Of a stretch of DNA of 64,000 nt, positions 51,103-60,638 are shown one piece after another; the stretch's first letter is position 1, and each line of letters begins with the position of its first letter. The position numbers and the translations under genes are program-made. Origin of the DNA: Aquilonibacter sp963820185. GTDB lineage: Bacteria > Vulcanimicrobiota > Vulcanimicrobiia > Vulcanimicrobiales > Vulcanimicrobiaceae. The DNA lies in the NCBI GenBank assembly GCA_963820185.1, contig CAWFYV010000003.1:186001-250000 (forward strand), read 5' to 3'. A model generated the notes under the pieces. It was not told where the DNA came from. It did no database searches and saw only the letters and a program-made list of their open reading frames with translations.

Positions 51103-51873
51103 TCCGGTAAAGAGCCCGTGCTCGAGCATCTCCGCCGCAAGACTTTGCGCCGCGTTGTACGCAACGCGCGCGAGACCGCTTCCCACGCTCACGCGGCGCA
51201 CGCCGATGCGCGAGAGGTCGTCGAGCGTCAGCGTCATGCCGGTGAGGCCGACGAGCACGTTGAGCGGCCGATCTACCGCACGCACGACGGCACTGATCTC
51301 TGCTTCGGTGCGTAGGCCCGGCGCGTAGACGACATCTGCTCCGGCGGCTGCAAATGCTTGCAATCGCGCAATCGTATCGGCCAGGTCGGGACGATCGGCG
51401 ATAAAATTTTCGGAGCGCGCCGTGAGTACGAATTGAAACGGTAGCGAGCGCGCTGCCTCCACCGCTGCGCGCACCCGCTCTGTCGCAAACGCGATATCGT
51501 ACGGTTCGCCTTCGCGCCCGAGCGGCAGATCCTCGATCGAGCAGCCCGCCAGTCCCGCTGCGGCAGCCAGCCGAACCGTTTCGGCGACGCCCGCCGGATC
51601 GTCGGCATATCCGTTCTCGAGATCGGCGCTGACCGGAAGATCGGTTGCGGCAGCAAGTTGCGCAGCGTGCGCCAGCATCGCGTCGCGATCGACCGCGCCA
51701 TCGGCCTTCCCGATCGAATAGGCAAAACCCCAACTCGTCGTTGCAAGCGCCTCGTATCCGAGCGACGCGAGCATCTTCGCGGAACCGATGTCCCACGGAT
51801 TGGGGATGATGAAGGCGCGATTACGTTGGTGAAGCGCGCGGAAGATCGCCGCTTTCTCAGCCTGACTTTTCAC
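51091..51873 (-). CDS. PEP mutase/isocitrate lyase-family protein
   Basis: A 260-residue TIM-barrel enzyme of the PEP mutase/carboxyphosphonoenolpyruvate mutase family. It starts near VKSQAEKAAIFRALHQRNRA and has NPWDIGSAKMLASLGYEALA, the metal motif SADLENGYADDPAG, and CSIEDLPLGREGEPYD. The end, VRRVSVGSGLARVAYNA, is typical. Family members make or break C-C or C-P bonds in oxaloacetate-like acids. Start GTG 51873; longer in-frame starts run into the neighbouring secreted-protein gene. The same-strand gene upstream begins at 52196. Confidence 0.88.
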   Translation of the reverse strand: MKSQAEKAAIFRALHQRNRAFIIPNPWDIGSAKMLASLGYEALATTSWGFAYSIGKADGAVDRDAMLAHAAQLAAATDLPVSADLENGYADDPAGVAETVRLAAAAGLAGCSIEDLPLGREGEPYDIAFATERVRAAVEAARSLPFQFVLTARSENFIADRPDLADTIARLQAFAAAGADVVYAPGLRTEAEISAVVRAVDRPLNVLVGLTGMTLTLDDLSRIGVRRVSVGSGLARVAYNAAQSLAAEMLEHGLFTGLTR

Positions 51874-51884
51874 TGCAATAGATG

Positions 51885-52196
51885 TTACGGTTGGCCCACC
51901 ACGACACAGTTGCGCGCCTGGATGGGGCCGCGCGAGAAGATCGTGTGGAACGTGCCCGTAACCGTGACGGATGCGCCAACCGAGAACGACGGCTTCGAGA
52001 ATTCGACGACGTTGATACAGCGGCTGTCGCACAGCGCAAATTGCGTGATCCACCCGCCCGAGATCTGCGCTGCGGAAATTCCCTCAATAATACCCAACAC
52101 GGTCACGTTCTGGCGCTCGAATTTTGCCGGCGCCGCGAGGATGCCCGACGGTGCCAAGAGATTCGCGGCCACGAGCACAGCGAGAAGCAGCTGCAT
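51885..52196 (-). CDS. small secreted OB-like protein
   Basis: A 103-residue protein with a signal peptide (LLLAVLVAANLLAPSGILAA). The mature part has alternating strands (RQNVTVLGIIEGISAAQI, then ASVTVTGTFHTIFSRGPI) resembling small periplasmic OB folds, and two cysteines in CDSRC plus one near the end. The ATG 52196 begins the signal peptide. No family is named with confidence. It lies between the PEP-mutase-like and the CBM9-type outer-membrane genes on the same strand. Confidence 0.68.
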   Translation of the reverse strand: MQLLLAVLVAANLLAPSGILAAPAKFERQNVTVLGIIEGISAAQISGGWITQFALCDSRCINVVEFSKPSFSVGASVTVTGTFHTIFSRGPIQARNCVVVGQP

Positions 52197-52221
52197 GTCC
52201 CGACCTTCTCCGGTGGCGCTC

Positions 52222-54366
52222 TCAGGTCCCGGTCGCACCGCCGATGTGGAAGACATACTTTACGATGAAGCGGTGAAGCGTCGCTGGGGCAGATGGGGTG
52301 CCGTACTCGAGATAGAGCATGTCGGCATTGACAAAACGCTGCTCGTAGAGCAGTGCGAGGTTCGTCCCCGGCTCGGAATAGCCGCCGGTACCGCTGATCG
52401 ATCGAAAGTTTATGGCGAGTGTAGCGTTGCGTCCGAACGATCGGGAGAACGAGACGCGGCGCAACCACTGTGAATTGAAGATCGGCGCACCCGCGGCCAT
52501 ACGTTCGATATTGCCGTCATATTCGAGCGTGAAACCGTAGGGGCCGTAGACGCGCGAAATCGACGACGCGGTCTGCTGCACGTAATAGCCCCCAAACGGT
52601 CCCCACGTATATGAGACGTTGATCGGCGAGGACGTATTGTTCTTGTATCCAAGCGCGATTTGCCGTCGATTATACCAGTCGGTGACACCACCGCTGTAGA
52701 CGGGATAGCCTTGCTCGTACGAGCGCAATTCGCTCGGTCCGAAGAAGCCGCTCAGCGAGATGAGATTTTTGAAGGTGAGCGAGTAAAACGCATTGAGGTC
52801 GGCCTGTCGCACATTGCCACTGCGATCGAAATAGTGATCGCCGAACACGCTGATCGAATACGATTGGATCGCGCTCTGTGCTGATCCAACATTGGCGTAT
52901 CCCGCGATTGCGCCTGGTCCGCGAATGTCGTTGACTTGCGTGTAGCCGTCGAGCGGTTCGTACTCGGGTCCGATAGCGTTATAGATGCCTTGCACGTTCC
53001 AATGCTGATTATGCAGGCCCTCGTTGAGCGTAATAGCTTGCGCTGTGCTGGGCTGCGTGACGAGCGTTCCGCTCTCGCTGGCGACGAGCACGTCGGTGAA
53101 TTGTCCGGAATGCGGGTTGCTCTGCGTGGTTCCAAAGGCGAACGTCTTGTCGCTGATCCCGTCTTGATTCAGCAGCACGCCTTCGGTGCTAATCGAGAAC
53201 GAATTATCCGGACGAACGTAGGCGTAGCCGTAGGCGTTGTCGTTGAATCCCGGGCCGATGACGTTGAGGACGCCGATTGCATTTTGACCGGCCGTGCCCT
53301 CGACCTTGAGGCCGCGACCGAAGATCCCAATCGATGGCGTGTAGAAAATCTGGTTGCTGCTTCCGAAGAGCCCGACTTGCGGGACCGCATTGATATATTG
53401 CGCACCCTGGGCGAAGAACGGCCGGTACTCGGTATAGACTTTGGCAAACTCCTGCGGCGCGATCGTCGCCTGATCTTCTTCGACGTTGGAAAAATCGGGA
53501 TTGATCGTGCCGACGAACGCAAGCGTGTTGGTGAATGGATACGTCGCGTCGAGTCCGGCGAGGCGCGGGTTTTCCGGTTCGAAGAGCGGTGCGCCGTTCT
53601 CGTAGCCATTTTGAAAAACGTTTCGCTGTGAGCCAAGGCTCCCGAGCACGTACGCGTCGGCGTACGGCTTCGGGCGGGTCGCCGACTTTCCAATCACGAT
53701 CCCGCTGAGTTGCGGCCAATATTGCGGGTTCGATATGCTCGTCTGCGCCGGCTCAAAGGCCCAGGTATAATCGTCATTGCTGCTTGCGACATACCGCTCA
53801 AAGTTGATGCGCCAGTTCTGCGATGCACCGCTCTGCGCGCGCAAGACCGAGAGCGGAATCTCCATCATGACGGTATAGTCCCCGCCCGAGATTGCCGCGG
53901 AAGTTCTCCACGTTGGAGCATACCGCGTGTTCTCGCTCGAGGTCTCGCTGCTGACGCCGCGCGGATTCGCGCTGAATGAATACGTGCGCGAGCCGTTACC
54001 CGAGGTATCGATCCATACCGTCACGTGGTCGTCGCCGCTGACCCCGGAATGATCGACGGTTTGCGTAGCGACGATCGGCGTCCCGGCTTGCACGCAGTGA
54101 AAAGCGATGAAAAGGTTGCGATCGTCGTACAGAAAGTAGGCAACGGTTTCGTGAGCTGCCGGACGCAAGAGCGTGAAATTGACAAAGCCCGTCGCCGTCA
54201 AGGCAGTTTGCCATGCGGGATCCTGCAGCGACGCATCGAGCGGAACGGCGTGCGCGGCTTTGACCGCATGCACGACCGCCGTGTGCGGCACGGAGGCGAG
54301 CGCAATCGAAGGAATCGCCATCAGGAAAAGTGCTGCGGTGAGTGCCTTCATCAAATGCGTGCTCAT
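52222..54366 (-). CDS. outer-membrane protein with CBM9/DUF5916-like domain
   Basis: A 714-residue exported protein. The signal (LMKALTAALFLMAIPSIALA) is followed by a CBM9-like sandwich (AHAVPLDASLQDPAWQTALTA, then YDDRNLFIAFHC, DDHVTVWIDTSGNG and RTYSFSANPRG). A longer DUF5916-type part has NPDFSNVEEDQATIAP and YRPFFAQGAQ, and the C-terminal half is rich in alternating strands of a beta-barrel. Such proteins sit in the outer membrane and may bind glycans; some resemble hydrolases. ATG 54366 overlaps the TauE-like stop (ATGA). Confidence 0.85.
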   Translation of the reverse strand: MSTHLMKALTAALFLMAIPSIALASVPHTAVVHAVKAAHAVPLDASLQDPAWQTALTATGFVNFTLLRPAAHETVAYFLYDDRNLFIAFHCVQAGTPIVATQTVDHSGVSGDDHVTVWIDTSGNGSRTYSFSANPRGVSSETSSENTRYAPTWRTSAAISGGDYTVMMEIPLSVLRAQSGASQNWRINFERYVASSNDDYTWAFEPAQTSISNPQYWPQLSGIVIGKSATRPKPYADAYVLGSLGSQRNVFQNGYENGAPLFEPENPRLAGLDATYPFTNTLAFVGTINPDFSNVEEDQATIAPQEFAKVYTEYRPFFAQGAQYINAVPQVGLFGSSNQIFYTPSIGIFGRGLKVEGTAGQNAIGVLNVIGPGFNDNAYGYAYVRPDNSFSISTEGVLLNQDGISDKTFAFGTTQSNPHSGQFTDVLVASESGTLVTQPSTAQAITLNEGLHNQHWNVQGIYNAIGPEYEPLDGYTQVNDIRGPGAIAGYANVGSAQSAIQSYSISVFGDHYFDRSGNVRQADLNAFYSLTFKNLISLSGFFGPSELRSYEQGYPVYSGGVTDWYNRRQIALGYKNNTSSPINVSYTWGPFGGYYVQQTASSISRVYGPYGFTLEYDGNIERMAAGAPIFNSQWLRRVSFSRSFGRNATLAINFRSISGTGGYSEPGTNLALLYEQRFVNADMLYLEYGTPSAPATLHRFIVKYVFHIGGATGT

Positions 54367-55130
54367 GGCTGCCAGGAGCGCAGAACCAATCCTATCGCGG
54401 ATGCGAGCATCAAGACAACGAATAGGCCGCGCAAGACGCGTTCGGGGAGACGCTTGGCCAGGTTGACACCGTGCGGCACGGAAACCACGCCGCCGAGCGC
54501 GAGCGCGATCCCCGGAATCCACTCGACGTCGCGCGCTAGCGCATAGGTGATGATGCTCACGACCGTGCCGGGCGCGACGAGTGCAAGACCCATGCCTTGT
54601 GCGGCAACTTGACTGAGCCCAAAGAGCGCCGACATTGCCGGCACAGCGAAAACGGCACCGCCGACGCTGAAAAATCCTGAGAGCGTCCCGCCGATCGCAC
54701 CGATCACACCCGCAAGCGGCCACGGATAGTGGTGCTCGGCATGCGTGCGCGTGGGGGCGAAGGTGCGCCACGCCATCTGCGCCGCGATCGCTGCGATAAA
54801 GATCGCAAACGCAATGCGCAGCGGCGCACTGGGCACGGCCGTCGCTACGCGTGCACCGGCAAACGTGAATGGCACTGCCGTAACGGCGAGGGTCACGGCC
54901 AAGCGCGTGTCAAGCCCGACCTTCCGTATGTAATTCCATAAACCCAGTAACACGTTGGGGACAATCATCACAAGTGCGGTACCTTGCGCAACTTGTTCGG
55001 AATAGCCGAAAAACACGCCGAGAACCGGGATCGCGATAAGGCCGCCACCGATCCCGAATAGACCACCCAAATAGCCGAAGAGCACACCCAACGCGAAATA
55101 GATTAGTGCGCTCAGCAACACGTGCGCCAT
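54363..55130 (-). CDS. TauE/SafE-family permease
   Basis: A 255-residue transporter with about eight hydrophobic segments. The duplicated motif GYLGGLFGIGGGLIAIPVL near the N-terminus and GGTLSGFFSVGGAVFAVPAM in the second half are the TauE/SafE signature. The family exports sulfite or organosulfonates or imports related anions. It is intact, unlike the relative at 13626. It is translationally coupled to the CBM9-type outer-membrane protein, but a common substrate is only speculation. ATG 55130 chosen; it is divergent from the DUF4142-like gene. Confidence 0.9.
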   Translation of the reverse strand: MAHVLLSALIYFALGVLFGYLGGLFGIGGGLIAIPVLGVFFGYSEQVAQGTALVMIVPNVLLGLWNYIRKVGLDTRLAVTLAVTAVPFTFAGARVATAVPSAPLRIAFAIFIAAIAAQMAWRTFAPTRTHAEHHYPWPLAGVIGAIGGTLSGFFSVGGAVFAVPAMSALFGLSQVAAQGMGLALVAPGTVVSIITYALARDVEWIPGIALALGGVVSVPHGVNLAKRLPERVLRGLFVVLMLASAIGLVLRSWQP

Positions 55131-55236
55131 TGTGCCATATTTCACGACTCCTGATATCGATTTGAATGTTCTTTGGTCGCGAGCTGCCGGAAATGTCGCA
55201 GCCCTCCAGCTCACGCGCGCGCACGCTTGTAACATC

Positions 55237-55710
55237 ATGCTACACAACAAACTCCTGCGCCCTCTCGTATCGGTGGCCCTTTGCAGCGCACTTGGCGTTG
55301 CACTTCTCGGTGCCGCCAATGATGCCGCCAATACGGCAGACACGCAGTTTACCGAACAGGCCATGCAGCTGCTTCTGCAGAGTGTCTCAAATGCCAACCC
55401 TGCCGAGGCTGACGGCAACGATGGCGTCAAGACGCTAGCAACCACCGTCCAGGGGGACGAAGTCAACATCGGCACCCAGCTCGAATCGATTGCCGGCTTC
55501 TATGGGATCAAGGTCTCGACCAACGCGCCGCAGCCGTCGTGCACGGCCTCGGACTACGCGGCCAACCAAGCCAAGACACTCGCAGAGCTCGTCGCACTCT
55601 TTGAGGCCGAGCAGAACGGCGGCGGCGGTGCGCAAATGCGCAGCTTTGCCGCGGAGACGCTTCCCGTCCTCGAAAAGGATCTCAGCGCCGCGCAGAAGGC
55701 GCAAAGCTAG
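55237..55710 (+). CDS. exported DUF4142-like helical protein
   Basis: A 157-residue protein with a signal peptide (PLVSVALCSALGVALLGAA). The helical mature part has DTQFTEQAMQLLLQS, LATTVQGDEVNIGTQLESIA and ALFEAEQNGGGGAQMRSFAA then ETLPVLEKDLSAAQ. This is the layout of DUF4142, a ferritin-like periplasmic family, although the usual histidines are missing. It stands upstream of the thioredoxin-like gene on the same strand (57-base gap). Function unknown. Confidence 0.72.
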   Translation: MLHNKLLRPLVSVALCSALGVALLGAANDAANTADTQFTEQAMQLLLQSVSNANPAEADGNDGVKTLATTVQGDEVNIGTQLESIAGFYGIKVSTNAPQPSCTASDYAANQAKTLAELVALFEAEQNGGGGAQMRSFAAETLPVLEKDLSAAQKAQS

Positions 55711-55767
55711 CGGTCACAGTGCCAGCTCGTCGCGCGTCGAAGCCTCTCGGAGAGGGGTTTGTCGCCG

Positions 55768-56814
55768 ATGAAACGCTTGGGAATCCTGGGGCTGCTGCTC
55801 CTGCTGTGTGGGTTCACCGTGGGAACGCCCATGCTGAACTTTGAGGGCGCCGCACGCTGGATCAATAGCCCCGGGCTCTCGCCGGCCGGCCTGCAAGGCA
55901 AAGTCGTCCTGGTCGACTTTTGGGAGTATACGTGCCTGAACTGTCTGCGCACGTTGCCCTATCTGCGCGAGTGGTATAAGCGCTATCACAACGACGGTTT
56001 TGTGATCGTGGGCGTGCATACGCCGGAGTTCGCGTTCTCGTCACAAGCCGATCAAGTGGACGCTGCGGCAAAGAGACTCGACGTCACATGGCCGATCGCC
56101 GTCGACAGCAGCCTCGCTATTTGGAAGCGCTACGGCGTCAACGAGTGGCCGACGGAGTTGCTCTACGATCAGAGCGGCAAGTTGGTTGAGATTCAATTGG
56201 GCGAAGGCAATTATCCCTACACCGAATCCAAGATTCAAGGCCTGCTCAAAGCCGCAAATCCTTCACTTTCTCTGCCGCCGCTGATGGCATTGCTTCCGCA
56301 AGATAACTACGATAAGCCCGGCGCGGTGTGCTATCCGCACACGCCGGAGCTCCTCGTCGGGCACACGCCGATTGCCGACCCGGCGCCGTCGTACTTCGAT
56401 CCGACAACCGACGTTGCGTATCACGACCGGAGCAGCGAACATCGCGACGGTGCGGTGTACCTCGACGGTTTCTGGCGCTCGACACACGAAGCCTTAGCAT
56501 TCGGCGGCGGTAGCGGCTACTTTGACATGCCGTACCATGCGATCGAAGTCGAGGTTGTCATGACTCCTGGAACCGGCGACGCGCGCGTGGACGTCACCCA
56601 AAACGGCAAGCCGCTTGCCAAAGACGATGCCGGATCCGACGTACGTTACGACGCGAGCGGCATGTCGTATGTAACGGTGGACGCATCGCGTGCCTATCAC
56701 GTGGTCGAGAACAAGAAGTACGGTAACTACGACCTGCGTCTGAGCCCCAAAGGCTATGGCCTCGCGATCTACGACGTCGATTTTGAGTCGTGCGAGGTCC
56801 CCGGCACGCACTAG
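55768..56814 (+). CDS. TlpA/DipZ-like periplasmic thioredoxin protein
   Basis: A 348-residue protein with an uncleaved or signal-type N-terminal helix (LGILGLLLLLCGFTVG). The thioredoxin domain has LQGKVVLVDFWEYTCLNCLR, with redox CxxC (Cys-Leu-Asn-Cys), and VGVHTPEFAFSSQADQVDAA. The C-terminal 170 residues (SYFDPTTDVAYHDRSSEHRD, then YHAIEVEVVMTPG) match the extra beta domain of the DipZ C-terminal half. It likely reduces or oxidises disulfides outside the membrane. The cytoplasmic membrane partner (CcdA) is not adjacent. Confidence 0.9.
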   Translation: MKRLGILGLLLLLCGFTVGTPMLNFEGAARWINSPGLSPAGLQGKVVLVDFWEYTCLNCLRTLPYLREWYKRYHNDGFVIVGVHTPEFAFSSQADQVDAAAKRLDVTWPIAVDSSLAIWKRYGVNEWPTELLYDQSGKLVEIQLGEGNYPYTESKIQGLLKAANPSLSLPPLMALLPQDNYDKPGAVCYPHTPELLVGHTPIADPAPSYFDPTTDVAYHDRSSEHRDGAVYLDGFWRSTHEALAFGGGSGYFDMPYHAIEVEVVMTPGTGDARVDVTQNGKPLAKDDAGSDVRYDASGMSYVTVDASRAYHVVENKKYGNYDLRLSPKGYGLAIYDVDFESCEVPGTH

Positions 56815-56829
56815 CGCGAAAGCGCCGGA

Positions 56830-58005
56830 GTGCGCAAGTTTCTCGTGGGCCTGTTCGCCGGTGTCAGCGCCGGATACGTCGCGGCGCGTGCCCTGCAGGC
56901 CGTTTCGCTCGCTCGGAGCACGCCGAACGCGATCTCGAAAGATTCGGCCGCGTACGGCCGCACGCGCCGCGCTCTTGCCGTGGTTGGCACATTACGCTCG
57001 ACCCTGGCAACCCTCGCCTTTGCCTATGGACCGCTCGCGATACGCATCGACCGCGCTTCCGCACCGCTGCCGCAGTGGCTGCGCCCAGGCGCATTTTTTG
57101 CATCGCTCGCGCTCGTTTCAAGCATCTTCGAACTGCCGGTATCATTTGTCGAAGACTACGCAATCGAGCGTCGTTACGGCTTGAGCGATCAAAGCCCGCC
57201 GGCATTTCTTGGCGACTGGGCCAAGGGCACGGCGATCTCCGTGGTACTGGTCGGCGGACTCGGCATACTTGGCGGCGTGACCGTGCGACGTTTCCGGCGC
57301 GCGTGGCCGATCGTTGCTGCGCTCGGGATGCTTCCCCTTTTCATCCTCGCGAACCTGATCGTGCCGATTTATGTGCTCCCGCTCTTTAACCGCTTCGAAC
57401 CGCTGGTTGGGCCGCTCGAAGTTCGCCTGCGCGCGCTGGCGGCGCGTTTCGGCGTCGGCGATGCGGAAATTCTGCGCATGGATATGAGCCGTCAGACCAA
57501 AAAGGCGAACGCATTTGTCGCCGGCATCGGCTCGACGCATCGCATCGTACTCGGCGACACGCTGATCGATGCGTTCGAACCCGACGAGATCACGTTCGTG
57601 GTCGCCCACGAACTCGGACACTACGTTTCGCGCGACACGTGGCGCATGATCGCGCTCGCTGAAGGTACAACCGGTGCGCTCTTGGGACTCGTCGCCATGG
57701 GTCTGCGCAAAGATGCGTCGTCGCAGAATATGTTTTTGCTGCGCATCGCCGCATGGCTCGGGGCGGGAATGCTCGCATTGCGCCCTGCAGTCAACGCATT
57801 CTCGCGATCGCGTGAATGGGCAGCCGACCGCTTTGCTCTCGCGACGACACATGATCCGCAGAGCGGCGTTGCAGCATTCCGCCGCCTGCGCGATCAGAAT
57901 CTCGCCGAGGAAGAACCGCCGGGCTGGTACGAGTGGCTTTTCGCTTCGCATCCGAGTCTGGGTAAACGGATCGCGGCACTCGAGCCTACAGATGCAACTC
58001 CATAA
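56830..58005 (+). CDS. M48-family membrane metalloprotease (Ste24/HtpX-like)
   Basis: A 391-residue integral membrane zinc protease. The zinc motif HELGH is in FVVAHELGHYVSRD, and the third ligand in SREWAADRFAL. The YGLSDQSPPAFLGDWAKG and NLIVPIYVLPLFNRFEPL blocks mark it as Ste24-type. A role in CAAX-like or misfolded membrane protein cleavage is typical. The GTG start 56830 follows a GCGC-GAAA-GCGC hairpin. The 3' end overlaps the end of a convergent acetyltransferase gene. Confidence 0.9.
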   Translation: MRKFLVGLFAGVSAGYVAARALQAVSLARSTPNAISKDSAAYGRTRRALAVVGTLRSTLATLAFAYGPLAIRIDRASAPLPQWLRPGAFFASLALVSSIFELPVSFVEDYAIERRYGLSDQSPPAFLGDWAKGTAISVVLVGGLGILGGVTVRRFRRAWPIVAALGMLPLFILANLIVPIYVLPLFNRFEPLVGPLEVRLRALAARFGVGDAEILRMDMSRQTKKANAFVAGIGSTHRIVLGDTLIDAFEPDEITFVVAHELGHYVSRDTWRMIALAEGTTGALLGLVAMGLRKDASSQNMFLLRIAAWLGAGMLALRPAVNAFSRSREWAADRFALATTHDPQSGVAAFRRLRDQNLAEEEPPGWYEWLFASHPSLGKRIAALEPTDATP

Positions 58006-58408
58006 ACGTCGGGCACGCGTAGTCGACGTCATCGTTGCAGGCTTCATACTCGGTGAAACCCATCGAGAGATAGAGCTTGTAGGCGGGCGCGAGTTCCTCG
58101 CGATTTGTGTCGAGAATCACGCGCGTATAGCCGCGCTCGCGCGCCGCGGCGATCAAGTCGTCCATCAGCGCACGAGCGACGCCGTGCCCGCGAAATGAGG
58201 GTTTGACGTAGAGGCGCTTGACGATGCCGGTGGAAGCATCGCGCTCGTCGAGTGCAAGACATCCGCAGGGCTCGCCGTCGACCGACGCCATGAACGCGAC
58301 GACGAAGGGCTCAAGCTTCGCGTGGCGCAGCTCCTGTGAGAGACTCGCCTCGTACTCAGCGATGAGCCCATAAAACGCCGGAGGGTTGCTACGTGTAATC
58401 TCGATCAG
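57986..58408 (-). CDS. GNAT acetyltransferase, probable CTG start
   Basis: An N-acetyltransferase of about 140 residues. The acetyl-CoA loop is VKRLYVKPSFRGHGVARALM, with IAAARERGYTRVILDT and YKLYLSMGFTEYEAC after it. The upstream part LIEITRSNPPAFYGLIAEYE, then RHAKLEPFVVAFMA, is clearly coding and lies above the first in-frame ATG at 58291. The frame has no ATG, GTG or TTG there; CTG at 58408 overlaps the stop of the upstream hydrolase as CTGA, just like the ATGA/GTGA overlaps elsewhere. I take this CTG as start. Confidence 0.75.
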   Translation of the reverse strand: MIEITRSNPPAFYGLIAEYEASLSQELRHAKLEPFVVAFMASVDGEPCGCLALDERDASTGIVKRLYVKPSFRGHGVARALMDDLIAAARERGYTRVILDTNREELAPAYKLYLSMGFTEYEACNDDVDYACPTFMELHL

Positions 58409-59262
58409 TTTGCGTGAACCGGCTTCTTCACCGACGCTGTGATGAATTCAAGCAAGTCGGTGTTGAGCCGGTCCTTCATCGTTGACGGCAGGCCGTGTGG
58501 CGCGCCTTCATAGACTTTGAAGATCGATCCCTTGACGAGTTTCGCGGTCATCGGACCGGCATCCTTAAACGGTACGATTTGGTCGTCGTCGCCGTGAATG
58601 ACAAGCGTCGGGACGCCCAGGTCGCTCATCTTTTTGAGGTCCGGCGTGAAGTCGGTCTCAGAAAATGCTTTGACGCAATCGTAGCACGCTGGGAATCCAG
58701 CCATCATACTGGCGAGGAAGAACGAGTCGCGCAAGCCTTGTGAGACTTTTGAATTCGGACGGTTCGCACCGTAGAACGGCGCCGAGAGGTCTTTGAAGAA
58801 TTGTGCACGGTCCGCGTGTATCGCCGCGCGAAGCCCATCGAACGCCTCCATCGGCGTCCCTTCGGGATTGGTCGCCGATTTCAACATGACCGGCGGGACC
58901 GCCGAGACAAGTACCGCGCCTGCAACGCGCGCATTGCCGTGCCGCGCGATGTAGCGGGTGACCTCGCCCCCGCCAGTAGAATGCCCCACGTGGACGACGT
59001 TTTTGAGATCGAGTTTTTCGTAGAGCTCGGCAATGTCATCGGCGTACGTGTCCATGTCGTTGCCGTCAAAGGTTTGGCCGGAGCGGCCATGCCCGCGCCG
59101 ATCCGGCGCGATGCAGCGATAGCCCTTGCCGGCAAGGAAAAACATTTGATCTTCCCATGCATCCGCATTGAGCGGCCAACCGTGACTGAAGAGGATCGGC
59201 TGACCGGAACCCCAGTCTTTGTAATAGTACTCGGTCTTGTCGCGTAGGGTGATCGTTGGCAT
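58405..59262 (-). CDS. alpha/beta hydrolase, non-haem chloroperoxidase-like
   Basis: A 285-residue hydrolase of the arylesterase/cofactor-free haloperoxidase group. Motifs are ILFSHGWPLNADAWEDQ (oxyanion), VVHVGHSTGGGEVTRYI (Ser), VIHGDDDQIVPF (Asp) and YEGAPHGLPSTM (His). Peroxidase-type activity of this group is a side reaction; ester or lactone hydrolysis is more likely. ATG 59262 has GGAGGAGAG close upstream. It overlaps the acetyltransferase start (CTGA), forming an operon. Confidence 0.9.
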   Translation of the reverse strand: MPTITLRDKTEYYYKDWGSGQPILFSHGWPLNADAWEDQMFFLAGKGYRCIAPDRRGHGRSGQTFDGNDMDTYADDIAELYEKLDLKNVVHVGHSTGGGEVTRYIARHGNARVAGAVLVSAVPPVMLKSATNPEGTPMEAFDGLRAAIHADRAQFFKDLSAPFYGANRPNSKVSQGLRDSFFLASMMAGFPACYDCVKAFSETDFTPDLKKMSDLGVPTLVIHGDDDQIVPFKDAGPMTAKLVKGSIFKVYEGAPHGLPSTMKDRLNTDLLEFITASVKKPVHAN

Positions 59263-59279
59263 TGATCTCTCCTCCGAAG

Positions 59280-60638
59280 CTAAGATGGGGCATTCAAGCG
59301 TACTGCCCGCACGGCATAGACGCAAGCACCCACGACAATGGTTGCGACACCGAATTTAATTGCATCCGCGCCGGCGGAGCAAAAAAGATAGATCCACCCG
59401 GCAAGCGCCACGAGTGCGGGTAGTGGATACAGTACCATGCGGTAGGGCGCGCGCTCGCCGCGCGCCCGCATGACAAGCAGTGCAGCAATCTGGGCAACCG
59501 ATTGGGTCAGCACGATGCCGGCCAATAGCGCGTTTATCACCTGGTCAAGGGTAAAAAAGCAGGCGACGAGCGCGATAATGCCCATCACGACGAGCGAGAC
59601 GTCAGGGAAGTGGTGCTTCGGGTTCAAATGGGCGAATGACCGCAAAAACAGCCGGTCGCTCGCTGCGGCATAGGGGATGCGTGACGCGTTGAGCAGCACG
59701 CCATAGACTGAGGCGAATGCCGTGATAAGGATCAATAGCGTGACGACAACCGCTGCCGGTGTACCGGCAACATGCTCGACGATCGATGAGGCGAGATGTT
59801 GACCGAGCGGGGGTAGCGATTTATCGGCCAGCGGCACGTACTGCTGCCACGGGACCGCGCCAAGCACACCGGTCTGCATCCCGATGTATAACATTGCAAC
59901 CAGTGCAACTGCGATCGTTATAGAACGCGGCAGCGTGCGCGCCGGCGCGATGACCTCGTCGGCAATCGTGTTGGCCGCGTTATAGCCGATGTAATCATAC
60001 ATCGCGATGACCAACGCCGAGCCCAAACCCGCACGCAGGCCGCCCCAAATTGAATCGCCCGGTGCAACGCCAAACGCAAGCTGTGGCGACCAATGGACGA
60101 ACGCCGCGACGGTAACGCAAAGCAGCGTGAACACGGCAATCGCGCCTAGTACGATACCAACTCGCTCGATCGTCTTGATGCCGCGATACAGCGCAATGAG
60201 CGTTAGCACCCCTACAGCGACGGCGAGCAACTTCAGCGCAAGCCACGAGGCAGCGAGCTGCGGCACGAGATAGCCTGCGTAGCTTGCAAAGGCGATATAT
60301 CCGCTCGCGACCGTAAGCGGTGCGGTAAAGATGGTCATCCACACGAAGAGAAATGCCGGGAGCGCGCCGACCCCGGTTTTTCCGAAGATCGCGAGCAGAT
60401 ACCCGTAGGTACCGCCCGAGCGCGGGTACGCCGAGCCCAATTCTGCCCAAACCAATCCGTCGCACATAGCGAGCAGCGCGCCAAGCAGCCATCCAACCAG
60501 GGAGAGTGGTCCGTGCAACGCGCCGAGCACGAGTGGAATCGTGATCAGCGGCCCGATCCCGATCATCGAGATGACGTTCACCGCAACGGCGCCGAGCAAG
60601 CCGACGCCGCGAACGAGCGTAGGCCGAGCCTCGCTCAT
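59280..60638 (-). CDS. APC-family amino acid permease
   Basis: A 452-residue permease with twelve hydrophobic segments. The N-terminus VRGVGLLGAVAVNVISMIGIGPLI has the family's G-I-G motif, followed by WAELGSAYPRSGGTYGYL. It continues with YIGYNAANTIADEVIAPART, a typical APC loop. Substrate is unknown, likely an amino acid or polyamine. It overlaps the SIS-protein gene by ATGA. Confidence 0.92.
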   Translation of the reverse strand: MSEARPTLVRGVGLLGAVAVNVISMIGIGPLITIPLVLGALHGPLSLVGWLLGALLAMCDGLVWAELGSAYPRSGGTYGYLLAIFGKTGVGALPAFLFVWMTIFTAPLTVASGYIAFASYAGYLVPQLAASWLALKLLAVAVGVLTLIALYRGIKTIERVGIVLGAIAVFTLLCVTVAAFVHWSPQLAFGVAPGDSIWGGLRAGLGSALVIAMYDYIGYNAANTIADEVIAPARTLPRSITIAVALVAMLYIGMQTGVLGAVPWQQYVPLADKSLPPLGQHLASSIVEHVAGTPAAVVVTLLILITAFASVYGVLLNASRIPYAAASDRLFLRSFAHLNPKHHFPDVSLVVMGIIALVACFFTLDQVINALLAGIVLTQSVAQIAALLVMRARGERAPYRMVLYPLPALVALAGWIYLFCSAGADAIKFGVATIVVGACVYAVRAVRLNAPS

